Assembly: GCA_037074705.1 (NCBI GenBank)
Contig: CM073590.1
Coordinates: 185,908,746-185,972,745, forward strand
From: Zhengitettix transpicula
Taxonomy: Eukaryota > Arthropoda > Insecta > Orthoptera > Tetrigidae
Reading direction: 5' to 3'
DNA length: 64,000 bases
The translations under genes and the position numbers were made by a program. Within the stretch, counting starts at the first letter, position 1, and every line of letters starts with the position of its first letter. Below the pieces are notes generated by a model. The model had not been told where the DNA came from, did no database searches, and worked only from the letters and a program-made list of their open reading frames with translations. Below, piece by piece: positions 22,791 through 34,111 of this stretch.

Positions 22791-23990
22791 CCTCTTTGAC
22801 AATGTCTAAATATTATTGATTCGTTCATTAGTTTTTAGTACACCTGACGAGTTCTGTCTTTCTGGACAAATTTCAATTTAATATAAGACACGAAAATATC
22901 CATTAATAATTAAGGACAAATGTGGGAGGATATTTCAAACTCTAGTAAAACAAGTTACTTCAATATTTCAATCATCAAACAAATTTATTCAAGAGCTTTT
23001 GTCGAGTTGACCGTTCGGTGTTAAGTATTTAATTTAAGTGGCAGCGATGTGCCACGATCAAGTGATTCATACATATTTGCTTCATTGATGCAGTCAGATG
23101 ACTCGTTGAATAAAAGAAAAATCACATCACATAGTCTCCAAACTTAATTACGTTTACAATCTTATCGTTGTTTGGAAAATTTATAAAGGAAGCCTTCATT
23201 CAACGATTCGATAATTCAATAACAAACTGATGATACTAAAGTTACTGGTCAGCAGATTGTTATTTCAGACACAGTTGACCTTTAAACTCAATGAAAACTG
23301 ACAAGGAAAATAATTCTGCATCCAGCTTTAATCTGATTAGTAGATAACGATTACCTGAAATAATGCATTTAATTAAGCAGAGATTGGGCTGAATTAAAGC
23401 TAATTTAGTACATATTTCCCATCAGGTCAACATTGAATTTATATTCATAAGCACCAGAAACTCATCCACAAAATTCTCAGCCATCTAATTATCATTTATT
23501 CGGTTTGTCTCGTTACGTTATAAAACAATAAATCAGCTTTTTTTTTCAACCGATCACCTCAGTAATATGTGAGCTGCATAATTAACCGAGAACACCGTTT
23601 CAAAGGTTCTGTGTGACTGCGTTATCCCGTAACTTAATCCGGTTAGCCCGCGGTATCCCTAATTTCATCTTTCAAATGCGTCGGCCAAGACTAATTCGAT
23701 TCCATTCCAAAACCCACTGTCCATTCACACATTTATTGTCGACGTAGATTCGTGTAGAATAATACTCGATGTTCTTCACTCTGACATAAAATATTACACC
23801 TCGCGAACTAAAATAAACCGGAATTGCGTTTGCGCTTACAAAACACATGGGTACTATTTTAAGGTGCCTTAATACCATTAAAGTGCAAGCTGTTTATTTC
23901 TGAGGGGTGAATTTAACGTTTCTCATTTTACTACAAAGTTTTAAAAGAATAACTATATTCCTTCGTTTTTTTAATCATTTATACAGTACT
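22791..23990. other. Unassigned stretch
   Basis: No gene or repeat recognised. A 68-codon reverse frame at 23672-23878 has no domain. Confidence 0.4.
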
Positions 23991-25327
23991 AGCCGAGTGC
24001 CCGGCGTTGCCCGGGTATTTATTTAAATTAGCCCGGAGAAGGAATTAATTCGACACTAATCTCTTGTTAAACATTTAATTTAACCAGAATTAATAGCGCC
24101 AGTGTTTGGAACATTTACCCATTTACTTTCCCATCTCCGACCTAACCCTTCACCGTCTAACTTCAAATAAACAATAAAATAATGACGACTGACGGTATTC
24201 GGGAATTATTGTACTACATAAAATAAAAGCGCATAAAAGCAACCACTAATTAAAACAGTAAAAATACTCGCTTAGTTAATAAAGTCTAAAACTACTACCG
24301 GTACCTTAAAGGAGTAAAAAATACGACCTAAATATAGATTGACTCTAAGAAAAAGAAAAAGTATAAGTAAAAAGAGGGTCGAACTAATCCGGGTAAGTTT
24401 TTGTCAACCGCGTCCACATCCAAGAAGTGTAACATAAAATTTCATTAACCACCATAGTTAAAGCGAGAATTAAATTCGGCGACTTCTATAACTCCGGAAT
24501 CGATACTAATGTCTATCTTTTCATTACTTATAAGGTAAACACCTTCCACCACCACTCCTACGATAAGGGTGCTTCCCTACCTTGCCTTTTGGAGTTGAAA
24601 TTAGACACTTAAAAATTCTAGTATGACACTATCAAATAAAGCGACCCCGACAATGTCTTAATAGACTCTAATAACAGCTGTTTAGGAATATTTTAAAATT
24701 CCTCCCCCACATCTAGGGGCGGTTGGTGTGCCCTGAGTGTTTGTTCCTGGATCTTAAGTAACGTATGTATAAAGTTTGGTAGAAATTGGTCTACATATTT
24801 AAGATTGTAAAAGTAAATTATTTTCCCCCCTCTTCGATCCCAACTCGTAGGGGCTGAACTACATATTAACCAGTACGGTAAATGTTTTAATTAAACTCAA
24901 TGACTTCCATAAACCCAGTTTCAACACCAGTCTCCGGAGTTTACTCATTACTTTTATGTAACGTCCTTTCATTCTCATCCTCCCCCACCTAGGGGCTGAA
25001 CTACAACTTAACTGACATTGTGAATGTCAAAATTAAACTCACTGACTTCTATAACACTGGGTTTGACACCAATCTTGGTTGTTTCGCGTTATTTTTATGT
25101 AACGCCCCTTCAGCCCCTCCCTTATTGGTGCTTTAATGGGCTGAAATTAAATACTAAATACATCTGGATAGAAAGTATGCATCACATCGACCCCGAAAAA
25201 TAATTGGTCGACGATAATTTGGTCATTTTAGCATGTTTTTAAATTTCACCCCCGTTCACCCTTGAGAGATGCCTAACGCTTCGAAAACCCGACAGAAACA
25301 TTGTACATTCATTTTTATATATACAGA
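23991..25327 (-). mobile_element. Non-autonomous Helitron with internal tandem repeats
   Basis: On the reverse strand the element ends GCAACGCCGGGCACTCGGCTAG followed by T, which is a Helitron 3' end: a short G+C-rich hairpin just before a CTAG terminus, inserted 5' of T. Its 5' side begins TCTGTATATATAAAAATG. The base before TC is T, not the canonical A, so the 5' boundary is less sure. Internally, blocks such as GGGGCTGAACTACA and TTTTATGTAACG recur about 141-142 bp apart (24850/24992; 24953/25094). No Rep/helicase gene is present. Confidence 0.7.
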
Positions 25328-26079
25328 AACACGCAGGTTTTCACATATATTTAACTAAATAATTTTGAATGTATACTAATGGAAATTTTAGTTTAAGTGT
25401 TTAATTTTCGACTTATAAAACAGTTTTTTTTTTAAAAAAATAAATAATAATAATAATATTTAAAATGATTCTATAGTTGTCTGAATTTGCACATACGGTG
25501 CAACTGTCACGTGAGTTATTGTTTCCGATCGAGAGTAATATCACGGATTCATCAATTTGTAACCCATGACGAGTAGAACTCTGCCAACAAATATGAATAA
25601 TTAAGGCATGACATGAATTTTTTCAGAATATGGTTACTTGCAATATATTATATTGTGCATTAATGTGCTGAATCCTATTTATTTGAATAAAGACTGGAAG
25701 AGTTACAGAATCTAAAGTAATTTTAAAGTTTTAATTATGTTGACTTATTTGAATTAAATTAATCTTGGATGAATGGCCGGAGAAAATTGCATTAACTCAA
25801 TATCATTAATATTCTTTAGTACTTTTGTATTGTTATTTTAAGAAATAGATTTTATTGAGACTTGAAATATTTTTATATTTGCACCTCAAGAGATTCCAAA
25901 AAGGAACTGTCACGTCGTGACAATTTTGTAATATGGTGTAATATTTTTAAAAATATGTTTCTAACAAATTTGGCTTGTTTATTGATTCATAAATAAAATC
26001 TGATTATTTAAACTTCCAAATTAATATACGGGAGAACATAACACTAACACACAATTTTATTTTCGTCCTTTATATCAAA
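25328..26079. other. Unassigned A+T-rich stretch
   Basis: No gene recognised; ends at the 13-bp target duplication of the next element. Confidence 0.4.
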
Positions 26080-26092
26080 TAATATGCTTCAT

Positions 26093-27018
26093 GAATAAAG
26101 TGTTCTCGGGATTCTACCCGAGTGACCAATTGTATTCACGACGTTTCGATGACGTTCACTACCATCGTCTTCTAGCAATAGAGTTAGTCCGGTATTATCT
26201 GGCCTGTATGTATTGAGGAGCGTAGGTTACCCCCACCGCCATCAGGTGACTTTTAGTTACTCAGCGCTAGCGCGTGCCTCATCACGTGACCTGGCCCCCC
26301 TTGCTTATTACCTTATAAGGCCTGATTCGTGATAAGGCTGGATTCCAGGCGTTACTTACCATGAAGCCCGAGTCTTTGTTGAGTAAATCCGTATTTGTTT
26401 TTATTTCAATTGCTTCTGGAAGCACACTGTTTCAGAAGTCTTGTACTTGGCTGAGGATCTTAGTTTCATTAAATTTTATTTCGTAGCCGAGTATCAAAGT
26501 ATGTTCCGCCACTGCTGATTTTTTCGGTTGTTTCAAACTGATGGATCTTTCATGCTCAGCTATACGTTCTTCAACTGTGCACACAATTTGTCCTATATAT
26601 TGTAATCCGCAAGCACATGGAATACTGTATACACCTGGGATTATTAGGCCAGGGTTATCTTTAATCGGCCTTAATATGTTCATAATTTTGGTCTGCAGTT
26701 TGAATATTTTTTGAATATTCTGTTTGGCCAAATTCCTGCCTGGTCCCGAGTAAGGTAGTACCGCTATACAAACGGACTCAACTGCATTCTTCTGCCATCT
26801 TAATTTGTCTTCGAATACAAGTTTGTAACAAGAAGAGTAATTACAAGTCACCAGATGACGGGCTATGATAAGGAGGTGGGGGTAACCTACGCTCCTCTAT
26901 AAAAACAGGCCAGATAATACCGGACCAAGACTATTCCTAGAATACGATGGCAGTGAACGTCAGTTAGAAGCCCGAGAAGACTTTATTCATTCCCTACAAA
27001 GAGAAAGACTACATTTTT
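26093..27018 (-). mobile_element. Penelope-like element with inverted terminal arms and target duplication
   Basis: A 926-bp insertion is flanked by a perfect 13-bp direct repeat TAATATGCTTCAT (26080-26092 and 27019-27031). Both ends carry the same 130-150 bp sequence in inverted orientation: TCTTCTCGGGCTTCTA..CGTTCACTGCCATCGT, CCGGTATTATCTGGCCTGT and AGGAGCGTAGGTTACCCCCA appear at about 26106-26245 and, reversed, 26865-26995. The right arm lacks the part holding CGACGTTTCGATG. Inverted flanking terminal repeats are a known arrangement for Penelope-like elements. Confidence 0.8.
26432..26851 (-). pseudogene. Penelope-like GIY-YIG endonuclease remnant
   Basis: An open frame of 139 codons encodes SVCIAVLPYSGPGRNLAKQ, then LRPIKDNPGLIIPGVYSIPC and ACGLQYIGQIVCTVEERIAE, then SAVAEHTLILGYEIKF. 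GVYxIPC..YIGQ is the GIY-YIG nuclease core, followed by the conserved (R)xxEH and KSAVAEH blocks of the C-terminal region of Penelope-like proteins. The IGQTxR Arg appears changed (YIGQIVCTVEER). The reverse-transcriptase palm is missing, so this is an internally deleted copy. It differs from the 10.3/22.1/50.1-kb family, which has VYKISC and YIGQTKRSL, so two Penelope lineages occur here. Confidence 0.8.
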
Positions 27019-27031
27019 TAATATGCTTCAT

Positions 27032-27867
27032 AATTGTGACGTGGTCATGAGAGTTTAAGGAAAGGGTTTCATTTATACGATATAGGGTGCCAGACAGAAG
27101 TTGTGAAACTCCTTCAGCTCAATCTGTTTTTATGATGACAATAGCCTGAATGTCAACCAACCCACTACACACTTTATGGAATTTCAGATTTCTTTATTGG
27201 ATTCGGGATATCCTGCCGCACGCCGTGTATTATAAATTGTGTATTTTGCTTTGAAATGCGTTTACGTCTTTGTGGGAAGGCTCATACCTGGCGCCCACAT
27301 CCGTCACGCTGGACACACACACACACACTCGCACAGAACTGTCAGATGAAGCTGAATTTATGTGGCGATCGAAACTGGCGTCGGCGAATGCGACGTGTGC
27401 GCTATTCAGAGGCACGCAGCAGAATGTCTCTTCAAAGTCGCATTACCTGCGTCCAGCTTCCTTGGACCGGAGTTAACTTTGCCACTGTCAAGTCTCCGAA
27501 CGCGAATGAATGGCCAGCCTACACATAAAATCCGCTCTCCATTCACTTAATATCTTCCTGGAAGAGGATTTTTAACCGATCCGGCTGCTACGATTTCACC
27601 TCACACGGGAATAGATGATTTATTATTTTGTGTTGTGTTAGACTGGATGATGAATGATGAAACAAACCTACCGCACTAGTTCAAACAGTTCATTTCAGAT
27701 GAGATAATTTTTATTTACGATTGTCTCTAAGCTCGGCTTTCGACTTTTCTGGATATTAGATACTAGATAGTTGATAACATAGATTAAAGAAATAATTATG
27801 ACTGAATTTTTGGAATAAAGATTAAAACAAAGAATTCTGATGCTTATAGACAGACTATTTCATTATA
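27032..27867. other. Unassigned stretch with a G+C-rich islet at 27230-27540
   Basis: The islet has many CpG dinucleotides, a short CA run at about 27312-27328 and overlapping open frames on both strands (27230-27415 -, 27256-27528 +, 27362-27550 +), as expected from G+C-rich sequence. None shows a known domain. An old repeat, an exon remnant or a regulatory CpG-rich site are all possible. Confidence 0.35.
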
Positions 27868-29160
27868 GCACTGTAAACAAAAAGAAAAATGAATTTATTT
27901 ATAAAATATAATTGATTTATTTATTCTTCCAAATCAATTTCATCCGCTTCAAAGTAATCCCCGTCCGATAAAACGCACTTTTTCCAACGCTTTTTCCCGT
28001 CCTCGAAACAGTCGGAATAGTCTTTTTCCGGTATAGCCTTCAAGACCTTCTTCGATTTGGTTTTTATCTCCTTAATCGTGTCAAAACGGCGTCCGCTTTT
28101 GAGTTTGCTGAATAGCCAGAAGTCACACGGAGCCAATTCAGACGAATACGGTGGTTGCGGAACGATATGAGTCGAGGTTTTGGCAAAAAAAGTCGCGAAG
28201 AACCAATGCAGTATGACATGGTGCAATATCGTGATTAAGGAACCAAGAGTTGTTCGCCTATAATTCCGGCCGTTTCAGACGAAAAGCTTCACGCAAACGA
28301 CGCATAACGCTCAAATAATATTATTTGTTGACAGTTTGGCCCGGCGGAAGGAATTCATAGTGCACCACACCACGATAATCAAAGAAAACTGTCAACATGT
28401 CCTCGATTTTCGATCGACTTTGCCGTGGTCTTGCTTCATCTTTTGCACGATATACGCTGGATTGGTCGATGGCTTCAGGGTCGTAAGCGTAAATCCAAGT
28501 CTCGTCTCCAGTAATGATGCATTTCAAGTGGTCCTGATAGTCAGACAGCAAAGTTTCACACACATCAACGCGACGCTTTTTTTTCCCAAAAAATTGAGCG
28601 ATTTTGGCACTAATCGAGACTTGACGCGTTTGAGACACAAAACATTCTTCAAAATGGTCTCGGCTGAGCCAAATGATATTCCAAATTATCAGCGAGATCT
28701 ATAATTGTCCATCGACGATTTTGAAGCACAAAATCTTTGATTTTTTGGACGTGGCCCTCGTCGGTAGACGTTGATGGTCGTCCAGAGCGCGGTTCGTCTT
28801 CAACGCGTTCTCGACCCTCTTTGAACTCGTTGTACATTTATAAACGTTTTTCTGTGCCATAGTTTAATCACCAAAGGCCTTCCGCAACATTTTCATTGTG
28901 TCCGCACAAGAATATTCGTTCCGCAAACAAAATTTGATGGCAAGTTCTTTGCTCAACAAAATAACCCATTGCAAAAATCGAAAAATTCACTTTTTTTGTT
29001 TACAAAAACACGTGTAACTCGGAGATAATTAAACCTTTTAACAAACAGACGCTTGGAAAATATTATAGACAGTCCTACCAACCTAGGGAAAAAATTTACC
29101 TGCTTCCTAATACCCGGGAGTTTTAAATGATAATTTCACCTTACTTTTTTATCACAGTGG
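27868..29160 (-). mobile_element. Complete-length mariner transposon
   Basis: A 1,293-bp element has inverted ends: GCACTGTAAACAAAAAG on the left, and CTTTTTTATCACAGTGG on the right, whose complement reads CCACTGTGATAAAAAAG. TA target dinucleotides flank it at 27866-27867 and 29161-29162. Length and ends are typical of the mariner family. The transposase inside is broken, so it could only move with help from another copy. Confidence 0.9.
27921..28969 (-). pseudogene. Mariner transposase, frameshifted
   Basis: The start is the ATG at 28969, giving MGYFVEQR, the usual mariner beginning. Three frames then cover the protein: helix-turn-helix linker with NEFKEGRERVEDEPRSGRP (28649-28837), catalytic part with TGDETWIYAYDPEA (28321-28638), and C-terminal part with LAPCDFWLF through DYFEADEIDLEE (27921-28226). 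The first and third catalytic Asp are visible. The second lies in HDIAPCHTA, where the usual Asn after Asp is Ile. Frameshifts lie near 28850-28930, 28640 and 28200. The SPDLAP segment reads SSELAP. About 350 residues would be expected intact. Confidence 0.9.
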
Positions 29161-29162
29161 TA

Positions 29163-29872
29163 GATATAACATAAAACTTTACTTTGTATTGATTACATTA
29201 TGATATGAATTTTTCCAATATGTATCCAAATACCAATATAACCAGCATTAAATTACATATGCATACTGTTTTTAAGACAAAAAGCATTCTATCATACCAT
29301 TTCTTAGGATGTGAATCACTACACTTGGATTATGTAAGTATTTTAAAAATTTTTAATTACCAGGATTGCCGCATGTAAAAGTTCTCTGTTTTTATTTGCA
29401 TTTGGAATGAAAAATAAAAATACGTGTATAATACACGAATTTTTAATTTTATCATTGGTTAAAGTTCAAGAACAAGTACTTCATACCAATTCAGCCCATC
29501 CACAACGTTTCGAAAAGATTGCTAGCTATGTCATTACTCCCTAAAGTTTCTAAGTGGACTTTAATTTTGTACTTCTCTACATTGTAGATCAAGTAATTTT
29601 TCGCTTCTCTAATTAGAGGAGAATTTCCTTTTTCTTAGTATAATTTTCCACTGTGATTATAAGATTTTAGTAAGACTAACTTGGAGTATAATGATTTATT
29701 GACCTGAAGCAAGAGGTTGTTCGATTACGACGTGCTTGAATCGTCGAAGTGAATCTCCCACCTTGATAATTCATTCTTAAAGTAATTATTAACCCTGTCC
29801 TTGCAGATCTCAAACGTAAAATCTTTCGGTTCCACAGCTTTACCCCAACTTTATATATACATATATATGTAT
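29163..29872. other. Unassigned stretch with one ACGTTTCG motif
   Basis: CCACAACGTTTCGAAAAGAT lies near 29500-29520, and a partly similar AAGTTTCGAAAAGCTGGCTA occurs near 63116; both may be old Penelope-type ends. No gene recognised. Confidence 0.4.
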
Positions 29873-30824
29873 TGTAATGCCAATTAATTAGGCCATTAAT
29901 TGTTTGGACATAAAATTTGAATTGTTTGAGTAATCCATTATAGCGGTCTGATCGAACAAAGGAACAATGGAAAAGCGAGTTTAGCCGCTTTTGTTGAAAA
30001 GTCAAAATGGCGTTTGCGCGCATGAAAGTCGAGTAGTTTTACGTCTACAGCCAACCAGGAAAGTCTAAAGCAGTTTACGTCTATAGCCAGCCAGGAAAGT
30101 CTAAAGCAGTTTACGTCTATAGCCAACCAGGAAAGTCTAAAGCAGTTTACGTCTATAGCCAGCCAAGAAAAGAGCAAGGAGCTAAAGAAAAGTTAGTTCG
30201 CTCCGAAAGAATAAACAGTTAAAATGAACCGTTTAAGGAGCTACGTTGCAGTTTAAGTCCAAATCAGTAAAAGACTAATAAATCTACGAATCATAGGATT
30301 CATGTAAGGCGAGCAGACATCAGATAGCTGACACTCAGGAGGATCATCCGAGTTCCTGGGAGCCTATCAATTTGGACTTCAATATTTTGTAAAATCTGTG
30401 AGTCGATATTTAGAGTCAGTGTAAAATCTTGCAATAGTGTACTTCCGAAACCAAAACGAATGCTGGTACCAGCTGGACAGTATGTAAGTAAAAAAACTAA
30501 AACTAATGATTAATTGTAAACTTTAATTAAAGGATAAAGTCAGATTTCGTTTTCTTTTAAATTGTCAATCGGAGTTAATTTCTGTACTTTTAATTTCTTT
30601 CATTTCTTCGACATATTGTTTAGGTAAATTGTAAACTGTTTTGTTAATGAGATTTTAAATCAATTTGTTGTGTTCATTATCAAACCCAGTCAAGGCCCTG
30701 AGAGAACCAGATCTTCAATTTTGTTGTAATTTTTTATGGTCACAAAATAAAATAAAAATATTTTGTTTGTTAATTTTTGATTATTATTTCATCTAATAAA
30801 CGACCTACTATTTGATTATTACAG
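29873..30824 (+). mobile_element. Solo LTR (copy C)
   Basis: A 952-bp unit begins TGTAATGCCAATTAATTAGG and ends TGATTATTACA, flanked by a perfect GTAT duplication (29869-29872 and 30825-30828). It is the reversed counterpart of the 1.9-kb unit. Shared blocks include GAGTTCCTGGGAGCCTATCA and GGTACCAGCTGGACA. A 36-bp tandem repeat lies near its start. The 79- and 115-codon reverse frames are products of that repeat, not genes. Confidence 0.75.
30035..30183 (+). repeat. 36-bp tandem repeat inside LTR
   Basis: About four units of TTTACGTCTATAGCCAGCCA plus GGAAAGTCTAAAGCAG, near-identical. Since 36 is a multiple of three, it yields a 12-residue repeat in a reverse-strand frame. The 1.9-kb LTR has only about two diverged units at the matching place. 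Confidence 0.9.
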
Positions 30825-30828
30825 TATA

Positions 30829-32142
30829 TTATCTATAATTACTATTTTTCAACAAAGTTTCACGGTCTTCTATTATTCTCGCTTGTGTGCACAAGTAATG
30901 TGGAAAATCGATGGGCTATGCTAAAAGTGTTTATATTTATGAAGAACCTATAAAAATCCGACACTTTTTAGGGATGTGCTATTGTTTGATGGTCTGTAAT
31001 AAAGTATCCGCCTAATGCAGTGAACTAAACTTTTGTAGTTTAAGAAGAGAGATTCAAAATGAAGTCGCCTTTTGGTGTAAACACATAATTTTGTACCTAC
31101 GTAAGGGCAAAGAGGTTTCCCAGCCAGTAAACTTCTTTATGCCACGCTTACAACTATTCCGCGCATTTTTATTTATTTTGATGGCACTCAATGTATTTGT
31201 TCATTATTGCACAGCTACCACCGGTAAAATTAATGTTAACATTGACTGTTGAAACATGACTATTGGCATTAAGGTGAGGGGCAGTAAATATGAAAATGAA
31301 GATCATAATAGTTATGATAAAACTCAGAACCAGAGAAGTTTAGACTTCAGATAAGATCATCAAAACACATCGGAAGACGATTATTCATTTAATAACGCCT
31401 TTATTGTAGCCAATAATTAGTTTTAATTTGACCATATTAACTTTGAGACTAGGTATATGATGTCTGCGAATTTGTCAATGGCACTTTAATATTCACTTTA
31501 GATTTTTGCCTTTCAAAAGAAGAAACGTGATGAAGAATTAGATGACTGCAGATTTAATTATTAATTTCTGACTATTTTTATAGGAGAAATTAATTCAATT
31601 TAATACGGACGCTTTGGGGTTTGGGATGATTATTAGATTTTAAATGATTATATATGTGTATAATAACGGAAAACAATTATAATTAGTACCTTCATTAAAA
31701 AGATGAATGTAATATTAATTAAGGTAAACAGTAATACAATAATTCGAAAAGAGGCTTTTGACATGATAATTGTTATCGGCTTTTAACGCTATTATAGTAG
31801 TCTTATGAAATTTATATTCATTTCCAAAGTATTTATTTTCAGTAGTACCACCTTTGTGGAAAATTAATTATGTTAAGAAACAAATACATGATTTGAAATT
31901 CTATTATGTTGTTTTTTAATCACGAATATGAAATATTGCAGTTTAAAATTAAATAACTAAATTCTCGTATTTATTATTAAGTGTCGTTGTCATAGTATTA
32001 AGGTATTGAACCCTCATTATTTGAGTATTTATTTCATTTCAATGACTATATATATTTTTATTTAGATGTGCACTGATATTTTATGGACAGAAGTTATATG
32101 TATTAAATTAATGTACTTATTCCGAGGAGGATAAGAGTAAGA
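30829..32142. other. Unassigned A+T-rich stretch
   Basis: No recognisable coding sequence or repeat boundary on either strand. Confidence 0.4.
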
Positions 32143-32442
32143 CCCCTTTCACACTATTAGTTTTTCTTCCGGATTCTCCCGTCCGAAAAAAAAACGGAAG
32201 TTGAGAATCCGGAACGGAAACACGTTAAAATTCTTCCGGAGAAAACCCAGAAGGCAACAGCTGATGCTCTCAGTTGGTGGTTGACCATTGTGCTGTTATG
32301 ATAAATCGTAAACAAATTCTTGCTAATTTATGGAATTATATGTAACAATATTAAATACGGCCATTGCAGACAAACTGCAATTAGAGAAACTATAAGTAAT
32401 AAAATGTAATAAGGAACGTAGGTTTTCCCGGTGTAGTTGCTG

Positions 32443-32490
32443 GATGTAGTTCTCTCGGGATTCCAACCGGGATCCCGAGAGAACTACATC
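32443..32490. repeat. Perfect 19-bp inverted repeat
   Basis: GATGTAGTTCTCTCGGGAT (32443-32461) and its exact complement at 32472-32490 enclose a 10-bp spacer TCCAACCGGG. ACTACATC words recur at about 32811 and 32907. The source element is not recognised. Confidence 0.85.
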
Positions 32491-33879
32491 TAATAAAATG
32501 TACATTGAAAAATGTCAGACTTTTCGATGTGGATTTAAAGTATATAGTATTATCATTATTATTAACATTAACATATTCGTTATAATTAGTAATTAACCCC
32601 AATGTTTTTTAATCAGTCATCAAATTGAAATGAAAAAAAATAATTCATTTTCATAATAGTAATTTAGAATTTTGATGGGAATTCTGCAATTTGCTATATA
32701 TATATATATATCTGTACAAGGAATAAATTCACAAGACAAGTATATCTATGGACTGTAAGTTGTTAAATAATTGAAACCTAAAATCAGTCCTGGAGTTAAA
32801 CAAACTACATCAAGACCTCATATTTATTTTAAAGTAGCTTTCGACAATTAGTAATAATCAAGGGGTAATAAATAAATATAAAATTACACATCAAGTCCAG
32901 AAGAAACTACATCAAGGTCAACTGGGTTAAAATAAAATTTTGTTAATGTAACACTGATTAACTGGAGCACTGATTTTTTGTTTGAATTATTTAAGCAAAA
33001 ATATTTAGAACCATTTACATTTTAACTAGGACTCTACATCTATAAAACTATATTTTTATTACTATTTTTTTTTTAAAAAAACATTATTTTTCATTTTGGA
33101 AATCGAATAAATACTTTTTCATTTAAATTTGACTACTGATTAAAAACATTGCGTTTAATTACTAAAATTATCATTTTATAAATTATCAGTCTTTTAATAT
33201 AAATTCTTGAAGAAAAATCACAAATTGCATTACGTTTATATAATGTACGTAGAAACAGATGACTCATCCTATCAATGAAAGGAGGATGTTTTCACACATT
33301 GATTCAGAATTTGGGTAAGATTGAAATGTATTTTTTCAATTATTTTCGAATGTTTGTTGCATCACTTGACGTATTAGATGAAAAATTCTAGTATACTCTT
33401 CAGTGCCCAAATAATCACTTTAGGAATTGTATACAAACAACCGAGATTATTTTTTATTCTTTCGATTGTACAGTAAGTAGTGTTGATACATTGATAAATA
33501 TATAGTGAAGTGCACAATTCATAAGGCACCAGAGCAGCTCTAAATAAAATGTCGTGTAGAAACTTTGTTTTGTAAATTTTGATGTAAATAGTTGTTTTTG
33601 TTGGATTCTTTCAAACAATTTTGTTATTGTAATTTTAATTTGTATTTCTTTTGTAACTCTTTTGGAGATAATTTCTAATCACTGTCATTATTAGAGACCC
33701 AGTAAGCGGCTCTAAGGTTATGAGTATCATTAAAAGCTGCAGCAATTTTTCGAAAATGATATTGTACAGAAAATTAAAGTAAATCAAAATTTGAATTAAA
33801 TATTTTTTTAATAAAAAGATAGCCAATTCAGACAAAAAGTGATAATATTTTACATTTTTAATAATTTTTTGAATAATAA

Positions 33880-34111
33880 AGATAGCCAATACAGACAAAT
33901 AAGGTAATATAAACACCACACAACGTTTCTGGGATCCTTGTTCCTTTCGTCAGGTGCTAAGAAGAGCCTAGAGAAACACAACTGCACTGGTCAGTTCACA
34001 ACACTCAAAGGCTTCTCTGTTTCTCTAGGCTCTTCTTAGCACCTGACGAAAGGAACAACGATCTCAGAAACGTTGTGTGGTATTTATATTTTTGTCTGTA
34101 TTGGCTATCTT
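33880..34111. mobile_element. Palindromic pair of Penelope-type ends
   Basis: Arms of about 94-99 bp (33880-33978 and 34018-34111) are inverted copies around a 39-bp spacer. Each holds GATAGCCAATACAGACAAA, ACCACACAACGTTTCTG, TTGTTCCTTTCGTCAGGTGC and TAAGAAGAGCCTAGAGAAAC. The same order is seen at 15.2, 50.6 and 62.8 kb, and at 50 kb it follows the GIY-YIG coding remnant, which identifies it as the Penelope 3' end. A third partial copy of the outer word (GATAGCCAATTCAGAC) lies at about 33823. Confidence 0.8.

Noticed and set aside
28211..28226. Loss of the third catalytic residue in the 27.9-kb mariner (SPDLAP reads SSELAP)
   Set aside because: In mariner transposases the third catalytic Asp is the one in APCDF, five residues further on, and it is kept here. 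The copy is inactivated by frameshifts instead.
29938..30177. Protein with four SWLAIDVNCFRL repeats
   Set aside because: It is only the translation of the 36-bp tandem repeat inside a solo LTR, on the reverse strand.
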